From Glycine soja (Eukaryota; Streptophyta; Magnoliopsida; Fabales; Fabaceae), in contig NC_041021.1 of the NCBI RefSeq assembly GCF_004193775.1, positions 2,862,001 to 2,926,000 of the forward strand: a DNA stretch of 64,000 nucleotides, written 5' to 3'. Position 1 is the first letter of the stretch, and every line of letters begins with the position of its first letter. The notes under the pieces were generated by a model, which saw only the letters and a program-made list of their open reading frames with translations, was not told the origin of the DNA and searched no databases. The translations under genes and the position numbers were made by a program. Below, one piece after another: positions 11,690 to 24,071 of this stretch.

Positions 11690-12440
11690 CGACCTGCTGG
11701 CGTGCCAATGGCGGAGCACAACACCCACTCCAAGACCACCGATCGTTTGGAGGAGGCGGTTCTCCGCCTCACCCAGACCTACCATGACCTTTCCCTGCGC
11801 CTAGACTCCATATAGGAACAACTGTAACTCCTTCAACTCCAGCACCAACATCCTCCCCTTTCACCTCCACCCTTACCCTTACCACCTTCTTCTACCTCTT
11901 CCCGCCACCACATTAAGCTTGAGGTCCCTCGTTTTGACGACAATGACGCCATAGGATGGATCTTCAAGATCTCCCAATTCTTTAATTATCACCATACACC
12001 AGACGAAGAACGTATCACCGTTGCCTCCTTTTATAAGGACGGCCCCGTATTAAGCTGGTTTCAATGGATGTTTCGAAACGGCTTAATCATGTCGTGACCA
12101 TCCTTACTGCAAGCCCTGGAGATCCATTTCGTGCCGACATTTTACGACGACCCCAAGGGCGTGTTGTTTAAGCTCACTCAGAAAGGGTTCGTCAATGACT
12201 ACCTCCATGAGTTTGAGCACCTTGCAAACCATATCATCGGATTACCACCTTTATTCTTGCTCAGTTGTTTCATCTCGGGTCTCATGCCAGAATTATGCTG
12301 TGAGGTACAACAAATCTAGCCCATCTCCCTGCCCCAGGCTATCTCCTTAGCCAAATTATAGGAAGATAAGCTCGAGGACCGCCGCTGCAGTTATCGCCCT
12401 CGGCCATAGGCCCCAACCCCCCAGGCTATAATTGTGACGA
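11690..12440 (+). pseudogene. Gypsy gag remnant
   Basis: Retrotransposon gag domain with stops. Recognisable blocks are KLEVPRFDDNDAIGWIFKI (about 11910), the open stretch 12131-12319 (LFKLTQKGFVNDYLHEFEHL) and the capsid-like C-terminus. At least four in-frame stops interrupt it. Confidence 0.7.
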
Positions 12441-12443
12441 GAA

Positions 12444-12974
12444 GTGTGCACCTGCCCACAAATGCAAGACACGTTTCTTCTTACTAGTTGTCGACGAGCA
12501 GGACCCGACAACCCTACCCTTCCACTTCCAACCCCCATTGCCCAACCTCTCATACCACCATCCCCGGACCTAACCCTCGCCCAAATTAGTTTCAATGCAC
12601 TCTCCGGTACCTCTACCACCGAGGCATTCCGACTCTTTGGTTTTATTCACCACTTCCAAGTGACGGTGCTCATTGATGGTGGGAGTACCCATAATTTCAT
12701 CCAATCCTGGGTCGCTAAGTACCTCCAGTTACCCGCAACACAGACCACTCCTCTGCAAGTAACAGTCGGCAATGGCACCATGCTCCCATGTGAACAAGTC
12801 TGTTCCCAAACTCCACTATCACTCCAGGGTCATGTCTTCATGGTTGATCTCCACGTTTTACCTATTAGCGGAGCTGACATCGTCCTCGGGATTCAATGGC
12901 TTAAACAACTTGGCTCCATTGTCATGAATTATGACTCTTTGACCATGCAGTTCGCCTACAATTACGACGTTTGA
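12444..12974 (+). pseudogene. Gypsy aspartic protease domain
   Basis: Open for 176 codons. The retropepsin motif reads VLIDGGSTHNFIQ; the usual catalytic triplet is DSG, so here DGG would be expected to weaken or kill activity. The downstream flap and ADIVLGIQWL motif are typical of gypsy elements. Confidence 0.75.
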
Positions 12975-13299
12975 TGCAAACCCATTCGGCTTCAGCTTTC
13001 TTCCATATCTCGATTACCCACCACACCTTTCCACCATCATCGTCACCCGAACTCCACCCATACCCTGCCATCACCAACCTCCTTCACCAATATTCTCATA
13101 TATTTCAACCACCCATCTCCCTCCCACCCCCGCGACCAATAAACCACCAAATACATCTACTACCCAACACCTAACCAGTCAACGTTCAACCTTACCGCTT
13201 TTCTCACTTCTAGAAAACTGAGATTGAAAAGCAAGTTAACGAGATGCTATCCATAGGTCTCATTTAGCTAAGTCATAGCAAGTTAACTGAGATTGAAGA

Positions 13300-14798
13300 A
13301 GAAGGATGGCAGTTGGCGCTTCTGTGTCGACTACCAGGCCTTGAACACCTTAATGGTTAAAGACCATTTTCCAATGCCAACGATAGATGAACTCCTCGAT
13401 GGGCTTGGTTCTGCTTCATGATTCTCGAAGTTGGACCTACGACAAGGCTTCCATCAGATATTAATGGCAGGCCATGACATCGCAAAGACGGCGTTCCGCA
13501 CACACCAGGGCCACTATGAATACAAGGTGATGCCGGTTGGCCTTTGTAATGCTCCTTCAACATTCCAAGCTACCATGAACGAGCTCCTCAAGATGTTCCT
13601 TCACCGCTTTGTCGCTGTGTTTTTTGATGATATTCTAGTTTATAGCCCCTCATTTGAGGATCACATTCGCCATCTCTAGATGGTGTTCGACTGTCTCTCT
13701 CAAGGGCAATTCTTTCTTAAGGAATCTAAATGTGTGTTTGCTCAGCAACAACTAAAATTCTTGGGTCACATTGTATCCGCCCGAGGAATGGCCCCAGATC
13801 CTTCAAAGCTTGAAGCCATGGTGACTTGGCCCGTACCAACAACTACCCAATCCTTATGCGGTTTCCTGGGCTTAATTGGCTTTTATCCCAAGTTCATCTG
13901 CGAGTATGCTGCCCTAGTCGTGCCCCTGACCACTTTGTTTCAGAAGAATAACTTCCATTGGGGAGTTGATGCTCAGAACGCCTTCGACAACCTCAAGCAT
14001 GCCATGACCCAGGCCCCAGTATTGTCTTTACTAGACTTTTCTATACCATTCACCGTCAAAACAGATGCTTACGGCGTGGTCAAGGGTGTCGTTTTGACGC
14101 AACGCGACCACCCCCTGGCTTTCTTCAGTAAAGCCTTCTGCCCACAACTACAACATGCTTCCATTTATGTCCGTGAGCTACATGCGGTCATGAACGCGGT
14201 CCACAAATGGCGACAATACCTATTGGGTCACCCCTTCACCATCCTCACGGATCACAAGAGTCTGAAAGACCTCATGGGTCAGGTTATTCAGACGCTGGAG
14301 CAACAAGTCTATCTATCGAACCTGTTAGGATATGACTACACTATCCAATACAAATCCGAAAAATCCAATATTGTTGTTGATGCATTATCCAGAGTTCCCC
14401 AACACACCAGTGGACAATACATGTTGCTATCCATACCTCACTTCATCTTCATCGACGCCATGCACAAACACTTTATCACCAGTGCCCCATTTCAAACCAA
14501 GCTCCAACAAGTTAACTCAGACCTAGGTTCCCACCCCGACTTTGAATTCCGAGATGGCTTGCTATTCTTCAATGATAGAGTGTGGCTCGAACCTGAGAAC
14601 CCTTTTATTGTGCCGTTGATAGAAGATTTTCATTTAACTCCTATTGGTAGTCATTTGACTTTTGCAAAAACTCTTCATCGAGTGCATACGAAATTCTACT
14701 GGGCCAATATGCGTGCGAATGTCAAACAATTCATATGCCTGTGCACCACTTGCCAACAAGTAAAATATGAGACTAAGAGACCTGCGGGCTTACTCTAA
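13300..14798 (+). pseudogene. Gypsy reverse transcriptase, RNase H and integrase zinc finger
   Basis: Reads WRFCVDYQALN (with a frame break) near 13310. The palm motif FFDDILVY is near 13620, followed by an in-frame stop at 13677-13679. The open frame 13680-14798 carries the thumb and connection (FLGHIVSARGM), RNase H (DAYG, TDHKSL) and the integrase HHCC finger ending CTTCQQVK. A stop after RPAGLL separates it from the integrase core. Confidence 0.85.
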
Positions 14799-15890
14799 CC
14801 ATTGCCCATTACAACTTCTCTGTGGCAAGATCTATCACTGGATTTCATTACTGGCCTCCCTTCTTCATAGGGATATATTGCCATCCTGGTAGTAGTTGAT
14901 CGCTTTACCAAGGGAGCCCACTTGGGTGCCCTCCCTAACCATTACACAGCACATAAGGTGGCACTCTTTTTTCTCAATATGGTCTATAAGCTTCACGGTT
15001 TCCCAGAAGCCTAGTATTCGACCGCGACCCTATCTTCATTGGGCACTTTTGGCGGGATTTGTTTACCTTGAGTGGCACCAAATTACGCATGAGCACCTCC
15101 TATCATCCTGAAACGGATGGCCAGATCGAGGTGTTAAACAGGACCTTGGAGCAATATCTTTGGTGTTTCATCCATGACACACCTTCTAAGTGGTCTTAGT
15201 TTTTGTCACTTGTAGAATGGTGTTACAACACCGTTGTCCACTCCGCCACCGACATCACCCCCTTCGAAGCTACATACGGCAAGCCTCCTCCTTTACTCGC
15301 AACCTACTTGAAAGGTTCATCTACGGTCAAAGTAGTTGACAGCCTCTTGTCCTCAAGGCAGGATCTTTGGACTTCTTTATCAACACGTCTGCGCAAGGTA
15401 CAATTGGCCATGAAAACATAAGCTGATAATAAACATCGTGATGTCTTGTACGAAGTTGGTGACTGGGTATATGTTAAGTAACAACCTTTTCGCCAACTCT
15501 TTCTCTCTCTCGTACAACGTTCAACAAGTTGTCCAAGTGATGTTACAAACCTTTTCGCATCACCGAGACCATCGGCGCATTGGCTTACCGCCTTGCCCTA
15601 CCAGAGCATTCCAAAATTCACAATGTTTTTCATTGCTCCGTGCTTAAACCCCATCATGGTCCTATACATGAGGTCACAACTCCTTTGCCACTGCAAGCCG
15701 CAGATAACCATCCACTAGTTGAACCTTTGAATATTGTGGATACCAAGTGGGATGACACGACCACCCCGCCATCACTATTGGTGTTAGTGCAGTGGAATGG
15801 ACTCGTGCCAGAAGAAACATCATGGGAACACTAGGAAGACATACGTACCACTTACCACCTTGAGGACAAGGTGGTTTTGTGAGCAGCAGG
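14799..15890 (+). pseudogene. Gypsy integrase core and chromodomain remnant
   Basis: Integrase core begins SLDFITGLPSS, then a stop, then VVDRFTKGAHL near 14895; frameshifts follow. A YNTVVHSATDITPFEATYGK block is at 15220-15290. The chromodomain at about 15775-15860 reads VLVQWNGLVPEETSWE. In chromoviruses this domain steers integration towards marked chromatin. Confidence 0.75.
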
Positions 15891-15893
15891 TAT

Positions 15894-16225
15894 TGATAGA
15901 ATGTAGCACATTCGGCCTAAGAGAGAGACCCACAAGCCAGTGTTCCTGCAAGATTACGTGCGACCATAGGCCGTTAGCGTATTTGTCAGGATGTAGTGTG
16001 AGTGTGCAATTAGTTATTATTCTGTTAGAAAGGTGTCAATCATTGTCGATTTGTTATTTTGTGCACATATTATTGTGTAATAGAAGGTTCTCGCACCTCG
16101 AAGACTCTTTAAATAGCAAGAAGCGCATTGAATAAAGGTAGGAACGTTCATTTTCAACCTTGTTTTATCTTTCTTCTTCCTTTGGAGACTACCTTGATCT
16201 CGAATCCAAGGGACAATCACTATGA
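15894..16225 (+). repeat. Gypsy 3' LTR
   Basis: 332 bases matching the 5' LTR at about 90% by hand count. The terminal CA of the 5' copy is GA here. Confidence 0.92.
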
Positions 16226-16366
16226 GATGGCTTCCAACCTATCTTCTACAAAAGCTTCTGGAATATTCTTGAAGTGGATGTTTGGAGCATGGTCAGCCAA
16301 CCGTTCTGCACAGGAACTTTTAGGGAAGGGCTTGTTGAAACACTGATAGTTCCTGAAATACTACTG
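16226..16366 (+). mobile_element. LINE element, continuation of the reverse transcriptase
   Basis: Begins with the duplicated GATGG. Joined to the 11351 side, the frame continues from KALGSDG into FQPIFYKSFWNIL, then GLVETLIVP, all conserved in the fingers region of plant L1-type reverse transcriptases. Similarity stops near 16360, so the rest of ORF2 and the tail were lost. Confidence 0.85.
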
Positions 16367-17400
16367 TAAATTTTGTATTCTGGATAGTAATTTCTAGAAT
16401 GCAAAATCTAAAATAGAGTTCCTGAAACAACTTTTCAGAATATAATGATAAAGTCCTGGAAGGTACTTTATGGAATACCAAATGTAAAATAGTATTCCGA
16501 AAAACTACTTTCTAGAATTTAGACAAAAACTCATTTCGAAGAATTAATGTATCAAATTTATTTTTTAGTTTCCTTTCCTTTACATATCGTATTTGAGAGC
16601 TTGATGATGAAAAAACACTAATGTTAGACAAAGAGACCGAACCAAGAATCAGAGGTCATAGGGGGTGTGGAAGAGAGTAACAATTCTAATGAAAGAGAGG
16701 AGGGATATTCCCTTGTATTGGAAGGAGTGTATCTTAGCTGGGAAAGAGTGTGTGGCAGTGTGAGGAAAACAATAAGATTTGAAAAAGGCCATTTAAGTCA
16801 TAACCAAATTATAATAGGAAAGGGGAGTGTACTTAGAACAAAACGTGAGTGAATATAGCATTTTCCTATTAGTAAAACACACAAACAAGTCCACTTATGA
16901 TGCATTTACGGCTAATAAACCCAATAAAGTTCCAACAAAAAAACATTTTTTTCCTCTCAATTCGGTTTTTTTTTAACCCGCTTTGTAAGTCGTGTTTGGT
17001 CTTTTATTGCGCAAGAATTCTTCCTTTATAATTATAAAGAGTAATAATAGATCAACACTTCATTATTTTATACATCTCGCCATCATCAATCATTTCTCTC
17101 TATTTCTCTTCTTATTACACCATATCATTTATTATATTTATATTTTTTCTTCTCTCTTCTTTTCATAAGTGTCAAATAGGTTGTATAGGTGTCCAAGTAT
17201 CATTTTTCCAATTATATATTAGAACTGAGAAGTATAAACATCCCCTGCTGAACGTTTTTTGCAGCCAAGGAGTGCATAGTAAACACACATTGTGGACAAA
17301 ATCAATTCAAAAGTAATCAATAATGAGAAGAGATGCTTTTAAGTAAAATATGTAAATTATCCGTTACTTCAATTGACCCCTTTACTTAAAATATATGAAG
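16367..17400. other. Intergenic stretch downstream of the 14-3-3 gene
   Basis: AT-rich, no supported gene. The first 200 bases repeat short motifs like 'tcctgaaa..tactttctagaa', resembling motifs near 60.5 kb, 61.1 kb and 63 kb. A pyrimidine-rich block lies at about 17080-17165. Confidence 0.6.
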
Positions 17401-17975
17401 TATATAGAAAAAAAAATTGGTAACTAATATAAGCCGTAGGTTGAACTTTTCTAGATGTAACGAGAGCACAACTATGAAGTGACCATAATTTGCATTTTCT
17501 GGTCCAAATGGACTTCACTGCTCCAGGGGCAATCGTATACTATGAGTGCTGTAAACAAATAATATATATAAAAAAAATGTTACCAGAAATATTATATGTA
17601 ACATTAGTGCATCAAAATTGTTGAGACAGTAGTAAATCAGGATGGCTATTTGCCCAAAAATGAAAATTAATTGGTATTAATTGAGACATTGACTAATTGA
17701 CCACCTACACAACCTCTCTTAACTGAGTTAATCGTTGAGCTAGAAAATCATGATTGCTTTTTGACCAAACTAAAATTACTAGGCATTGATTAAAACATTG
17801 ACCAGCTGAATTAACATCCTACATAAGCCTTTCTATACTAGATGACACCCTTTTTCATTCTAAAAAAGACAAATTCTAAAGTTGATTTTACATCATTTCA
17901 TTTACCTTTGGATTCCAACGACTTGATACAACATATACTCAGGAGAAATAATGCAAAACACAGGTGAAAACAATT

Positions 17976-20900
17976 TCATACACAAACCTCAGAAGTTTCA
18001 GCAGGTTTGGCTTCTTCTGTTTTAATTTCGTCACCTGCATGGGTGTTCATGTATCGTTATTCTTATAAAACCTCACTATTGAGCAGTTCTTAGTGTAGTT
18101 TATTTTACAAACTAGATAAAAAGAAGCAAGATTTTGCAAATAATAACAAGTAGCTCTAGAAAAAAAGATGAAATTCAAAGGCAAGCAACTAATTCCTTTC
18201 TCTTTACTCTAATGTAATTCTTTCAAAGGTTCTGAGAGAGGTTGAGTAGGTTGGAGGAAAGTGTTGTAGTGACATTGTGTATCAAAAAACTCTTTTTCTA
18301 TCCGTCTTAGACATAATCATTCTAGCAAAAGAACATGTTATGGTAAGAAGCATGATAATAATGTACTTTTTTCAACGTATCTAATATTTACTTTTAGATA
18401 AAACTTATGAAAAACATATTGAATATAAAAGTAGGGTTCATTAAGCAATAAGTGGTGGAAGAATCCATATCATTTAATGAGACCTACACATATATATCTA
18501 ATAACAAAGAGTATGTTAGAGAAAAAAGTTGCTATGCTTATGGTAATATTAAGAGGCAGAATCCAAATGCATCTTATGTCAAGTCTCAATCATGATCATA
18601 CCTCCATCCTCAGGTAAATCAGAGGTCCAGAGAGTGAGATTGTCTCTCAGCAGCTGCATGATCAAAGTGCTGTCCTTGTATGACTCTTCACTCAAGGTGT
18701 CTAACTCTGCAATTGCCTCATCGAAAGCTTGCTTAGCCAAATGACAGGCCCTGTAAGTGTTAGTAATAGGTAAATGTCATTAACGCCAGCTGGCAACATA
18801 CCTAAGCAATGGAACCAATGCAGATGATCATATTGATAGGAGTGTTGGGAAGCACATGGGAGTGTAATAAGTGAAATGAGAAAAACTTAGGCTTTAGAAG
18901 AAAAAAATGATAATTTATAAACATGGATGAACCAAGATGTAAGTGCATGTTTGGATTAAAGTTGGAAGAACCTAAGATTACTTTACTATGGAAATAAAAA
19001 CTTTTTCCTTTCTTCATTTAGTACATTAGAATTTGTTATTATGCATTCGAATTTGCAAAAGTACTTTCCAAACTTTAATCTAAGCATTGCCGAATTATGT
19101 TATATAAACTTGATGGCATGGACACCTGTTGAAGATATACTTTTGTAACTGCATAATATTTTATTTTTCAATTTTTAAAATAGGATTTAGTAAATAAGTT
19201 GATTCCCTATATTTTAGGAGTAAGTCAGTTTTAATAGATTAGCCTAGTTAATAAGTGGTTCCTATCTTTAAGGAGCAAGTTAGTTTTAATATTCTGTTTT
19301 GTTAATATCTTGTTATCTAATTAGTTTATCTTTTGCTATTTATTGTATCGCTGCTGAGAACAATTTGAATTAGAATAGAATAATTTTATTTCCTCTGCAT
19401 ACGTATTGTCTCTCTTCTCTCCTCTGTTTTTTATAATTTCCTCCACAAAACCAACAATTGGTATCAAGAGCCTTATTCTTATGGGACCTCTACCATGGAA
19501 GGTGAAGCAAGTTTTTCCCACATAACTCTTCCAATCTTTGATGGAGAGAATTATGATCTTTGGGAAGTGAAAATGCAATCCTACATGGAGTCTTTGGATT
19601 TATGGGATGCTGTGGAAGAGGATTATGAAATATATCCGCTGCCTAAAAATCCCACCATGGCCCAAATTAAAAATCACAAGGAAAGAAAGATGAAGAAGGC
19701 AAAGGCGAGGTCATGTTTGTTCACTGGTGTTTCACAAATGATATTCATCAGAATCATGACTCTTAAATCACCCAAAGCAATTTGGGATTATTTGAAAGAG
19801 GAATACAGTGGAGATGATAGAATACGAAGCATGCAAGTGCTGAATTTAAGGAGAGAATTTGAGCTTCAAAGGATGGAAGAGTCAGAGACAATCAAAGAAT
19901 ACTCAAACAAATTGTTGGGTATTGCCAACAAGATAAAGTTGTTGGGAAGTGATTTTGCTGATTCGAGAATTGTAAGAAAATTTTGGTAACGGTGCCGGAG
20001 AGGTATGAAGCATCTATAGCTTCATTTGAGAACACAAAGGATCTGTCGAAAATCACATTGGCAGAAGTGCTACATGCCCTGCAAGCTCAAGAGCAGCGAA
20101 GGTTGATGAGGCAAGATCGTGTTGTCGAAGGTGCTTTGCCCGCCAAACATCATGAAGTTGATGAAAGCAAAAAGGATTTTTTCAAGAAGAATCAACCAAC
20201 AAGTAGCGAAAACAGTGCAAACAACCAAGGTAAGGATAAAAAGAAAAATTATCCACCTTGTCAGCATTGTGGCAAAAAAGGTCATGCACCTTTCAGATGT
20301 TGGAGGAGACCAGATGCAAAATGTAACAAGTGCAACCAGATAGGACATGAAGCGGTGATCTGCACCAACAAAAATCATCATGATGAGGGAGCTCAGATTG
20401 CTAATCAAGAAGAAGAGGATCAACTGTTTGTGGCCACATGCTTCTTGAGTAGTGAATCAAGTGAAAGTTGGTTGATTGATAGTGGTTGTACGAACCACAT
20501 GACATATGATAAGACTTTATTCAAAGATTTGAAGCCAACTAATGTCTCAAAGGTCAGAATTGGGAATGGAGGCTATATTCCAGTAAAAGGAAAAGGAACT
20601 GTTGCAATTTCAACGTGTTCAGCTATCAAATTAATATCAGATGTTCTTTATGTACCTAACATTGACCAAAACTTGCTAAGCGTAGGTCAGTTGATTAAAA
20701 AGGGATTTAAAGTGTCCTTTGAACATCAACATTGCTTTATCTATGACAATTTTGGCCGGGAAGTTCTAAGGGTTAAAATGAAAGGTAAAAGCTTTTCATT
20801 TGATCCAGCAGAGGAGGAGCATACAGCCTATTTCACTCAAGTCACACCCACGGAACTCTGGCACAAGAGACTTGATCATTGCCATCTTGAAAGAATGCTA

Positions 20901-23900
20901 AACATGAAAAAAAGGAAATATGCAAAAGAAAATTTGAAGAAGTTTCAAATGGAGGAATGCAAATCTGTTAGCACTCCAATGAATCAAAAGGAGAAGTTCA
21001 GCAAGAAAGAAGGTGTTGATAACATTGATGAAGGATATTATGGGAGCTTGATTGGATGTCTAATGTATCTCACTTCAACAAGGTCAAATATTCTATTTGC
21101 TCAAAAGAACAAAATTGAAATTTTTGTTGACAATCAAGTAGTCATTGCTATTGCAAACAATCCCGTGTGTCATGGGAAGACTAAACATTTCAACATCAAG
21201 TTCTATTATTTGATAAAGATGCAACAAAGTGGTGAAGTGAACTTAATTTATTGTAAGTCTAAAGATCAACTGGCTGACATGTTTACAAAGTCACTACCTA
21301 TCAACAAACTTGAACTCAAAGAATTGGAGTTTGCAGTTCCAAAAGCAAGGAGGGGTGTTGAAGATATACTTTTGTAACTGCATAATATTTTATTTTTCAA
21401 TTTTTAAAATAGGATTTAGTAAATAAGTTGATTCCCTATATTTTAGGAGTAAGTCAGTTTTAATAGATTAGCCTAGTTAATAAGTGGTTCCTATCTTTAA
21501 GGAGCAAGTTAGTTTTAATATTCTGTTTTGTTAATATCTTGTTATCTAATTAGTTTATCTTTTGCTATTTATTGTATACTGAGAACAATTTGAATTAGAA
21601 TAGAATAATTCTATTTCCTCTGCATACGTATTGTCTCTCTTCTCTCCTCTGTTTTTTATAATTTCCTCCACAAAACCAACAACACCCTCTTCCCCAGCCC
21701 CAAAAAATAACTTAATAAGCATATGGCGGGTGTTTATTTCTTTACACCACAAATTTATCTCGACATCTTCTTAATATTTAGGAAAGGATAATCCAAAATG
21801 TAATTTGAATTAACCATTCTGAAATGTAAAGTAGATGTTATGAGAAACATGTGGGGTGAAGGAAGAAAGAGCCGTATATGGCCATTTGGGGTCCAATGGG
21901 TTTGATTCACACCAAACCCAATACTTTCGGCCTTAAATTGCAACAGAGAATAAAATAACTTGAAAGTTTGTTGTTTTATGATCCTTTGCAACTATGCTTG
22001 TATGGACCAAGAGAAAAAAAAAAATAGAAAAAATTACCTTTCAGGAGAGTTCAGTATCTCATAATAGAAGACTGAGAAGTTGAGCGCAAGTCCAAGACGG
22101 ATTGGATGTGTTGATGGAAGATCTGTGCTTGCTGTAGCTAAAGCAGCCTAAAAACACCAATAGTTTGAACATCAAACAAACAACACCAAATATGGATAAA
22201 CACAAGAAATTATATAGGTATGAATCAATTATTATAAACCCCATGTTCATTAATATTGCTGAAAGAGAATTTAATTAGACACCAACCTCATATCCCTTTA
22301 GTGATTGCTCAGCAGCCTCCTTTCTATCCTGATCGGTCTTGAACTCGGCTAAATATCGATAATAGTCACCTTTCCTGATCAACATGAATTGATTAATTAA
22401 GTTCGAGGAAATCAGATACAGAACCAAAGCATGCTAAAACTAGCAAGAGATGTATCGTGACACTAACAATCTTTTTCTTGTTACATCATATTATTCACCA
22501 TTTTTGTATCAAATAAGGTAACAGAATATAAACACATAATGCCCGCTAACATATTCATGGCATTGGACTCCTTGAATTCGGCTGTTTGCGTACAAAATGC
22601 CCAAAAGGATAAATCCCATCCCTCATTCAGTTAACTTCATTCATGCGTTACCTCAAAGAAAATTAATGTCATTCATATAAGTTCACACAAATTCTCCCTT
22701 AAAGAAAATTAAAGGGTGAGAATTTTAACTATTGATTGAAAAGTTAGCTTATGATTATATAGATTTTTTTTGTCATCTTATATTATTAATGTAAAATATT
22801 TATCAATTTTATCAACGATTAATTTCTGTTATTTTTAATGAGATCTCCTTCTTATTTATGTTTTTTTCATCAACAATGTTCAAATTTAAAACTTCACTTA
22901 AAAGTTCTGAATCTAATTTTACTCAAATCAATGACGTGTATATCCATTTAAGTTTAGTTATGCAACTTCTTAAATCTCAATTCTTGATTTCATTCAATAG
23001 TTATAACTTCTCACTAAAGTAAATACCTCATTTTAGAGAAGTGATATATTTATATCTATCGAAGTTATATTTAAAAAAGGAATAACATCTACTCAAAGAA
23101 AGTAAATAATATTGAACATGACTCACATCTTATAGTAGAAAACGGTGGCTTCTCCTGAGGTGGAAGAAGGAACAAGATGCTGGTCAATAATGCTGAGAAT
23201 GTCACTGCAAATCTTTGAGAGTTCCTCTTCAACCTTTTGACGATAATTCTTTATCAGTTTTGCATTGCTTTCATTTCCTTTAGACTCTTCCTTTTGTTCA
23301 ATTGATGACATAATGCGCCAAGAGGCTCTTCTTGCACCAATCACATTCTTATATCCCACTGAGAGCAGGTTCCTCTCTTCAACAGTTAGTTCTAGATCAA
23401 GTTTTGCAATTGTCTTCATGCATTCAACCATCTCTGATACGGAGATCACACAAATATCAAGATCAACGTATTAATAAAAAAATGTTCATTCGTTAATTTT
23501 GTTTGCAATTTTTGTATGTTAGCATTTTCCAGCATGGGATTGCACCCCCACGTAACAATTCATAATCATTCTTATCAAGCATTATAGTATGCATCAACAA
23601 CTTAATAAATTAATAATCAATCTTTCATAAGAATCTCATCATTAATCTAACAACTTCAATTAAAGGAACTAATTTCAACATAGTAAATTAATAATCAATC
23701 TCTCATTTCATTTTTGCTTTTCAAAAAATATAATCAGTCTCATAAGATTCTCATCATTAATCAAGCAATCCATTAAATAAACTAATTTCAACAAAATAAA
23801 ATAATAATCAATCTCTCAAAAATTTCTCATGATTAATCAAACAAAATTAATTAAAGCTATATTTGATAATCCGTTGGTTAGCAGGTGAATGTCCATTCAT

Positions 23901-24000
23901 GAAAGGAACTCAAGTGTATCTTTCGAGATGCATGTCATTTTGGAGGCTTTGGAACGTGTTTAACTTAATTCATATTTATAGATCTTTCAATTTAACTTAA

Positions 24001-24071
<71 letters not shown>

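Larger units (their letters stand above)
11352..16225 (+). mobile_element. Ty3/gypsy chromovirus retrotransposon, full length but defective
   Basis: 4.87 kb with both LTRs (11352-11682 and 15894-16225) and a 5-bp target duplication GATGG. Domains run gag, protease, reverse transcriptase, RNase H, integrase zinc finger, integrase core and chromodomain, all on the plus strand. The order and the chromodomain put it in the chromovirus branch. By my hand alignment the two LTRs differ at about 31 of 330 positions, mostly transitions, plus small indels, so it is not a recent insertion. In-frame stops break gag, pol and integrase. It sits inside a LINE. Confidence 0.93.
19127..21681 (+). mobile_element. 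Young, internally deleted Ty1/copia retrotransposon in 14-3-3 intron 4
   Basis: 2,555 bases with nearly identical LTRs (19127-19456 and 21356-21681): one substitution plus one small indel region by eye. It has a tRNA-Met-type primer site (TTGGTATCAAGAGCC from about 19458), a purine tract (AAAAGCAAGGAGGGG) and target duplication ACACC. It lies antisense to the host gene. The body encodes gag, zinc knuckles, protease and pre-integrase. It then jumps to the last part of reverse transcriptase and to RNase H; integrase and the RT catalytic core are absent. It must have moved using enzymes supplied in trans. Confidence 0.95.

Noticed and set aside
16667..16852. 61-codon ORF downstream of the LINE
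   Set aside because: No homology recognised, no promoter, and codon pattern like random sequence.
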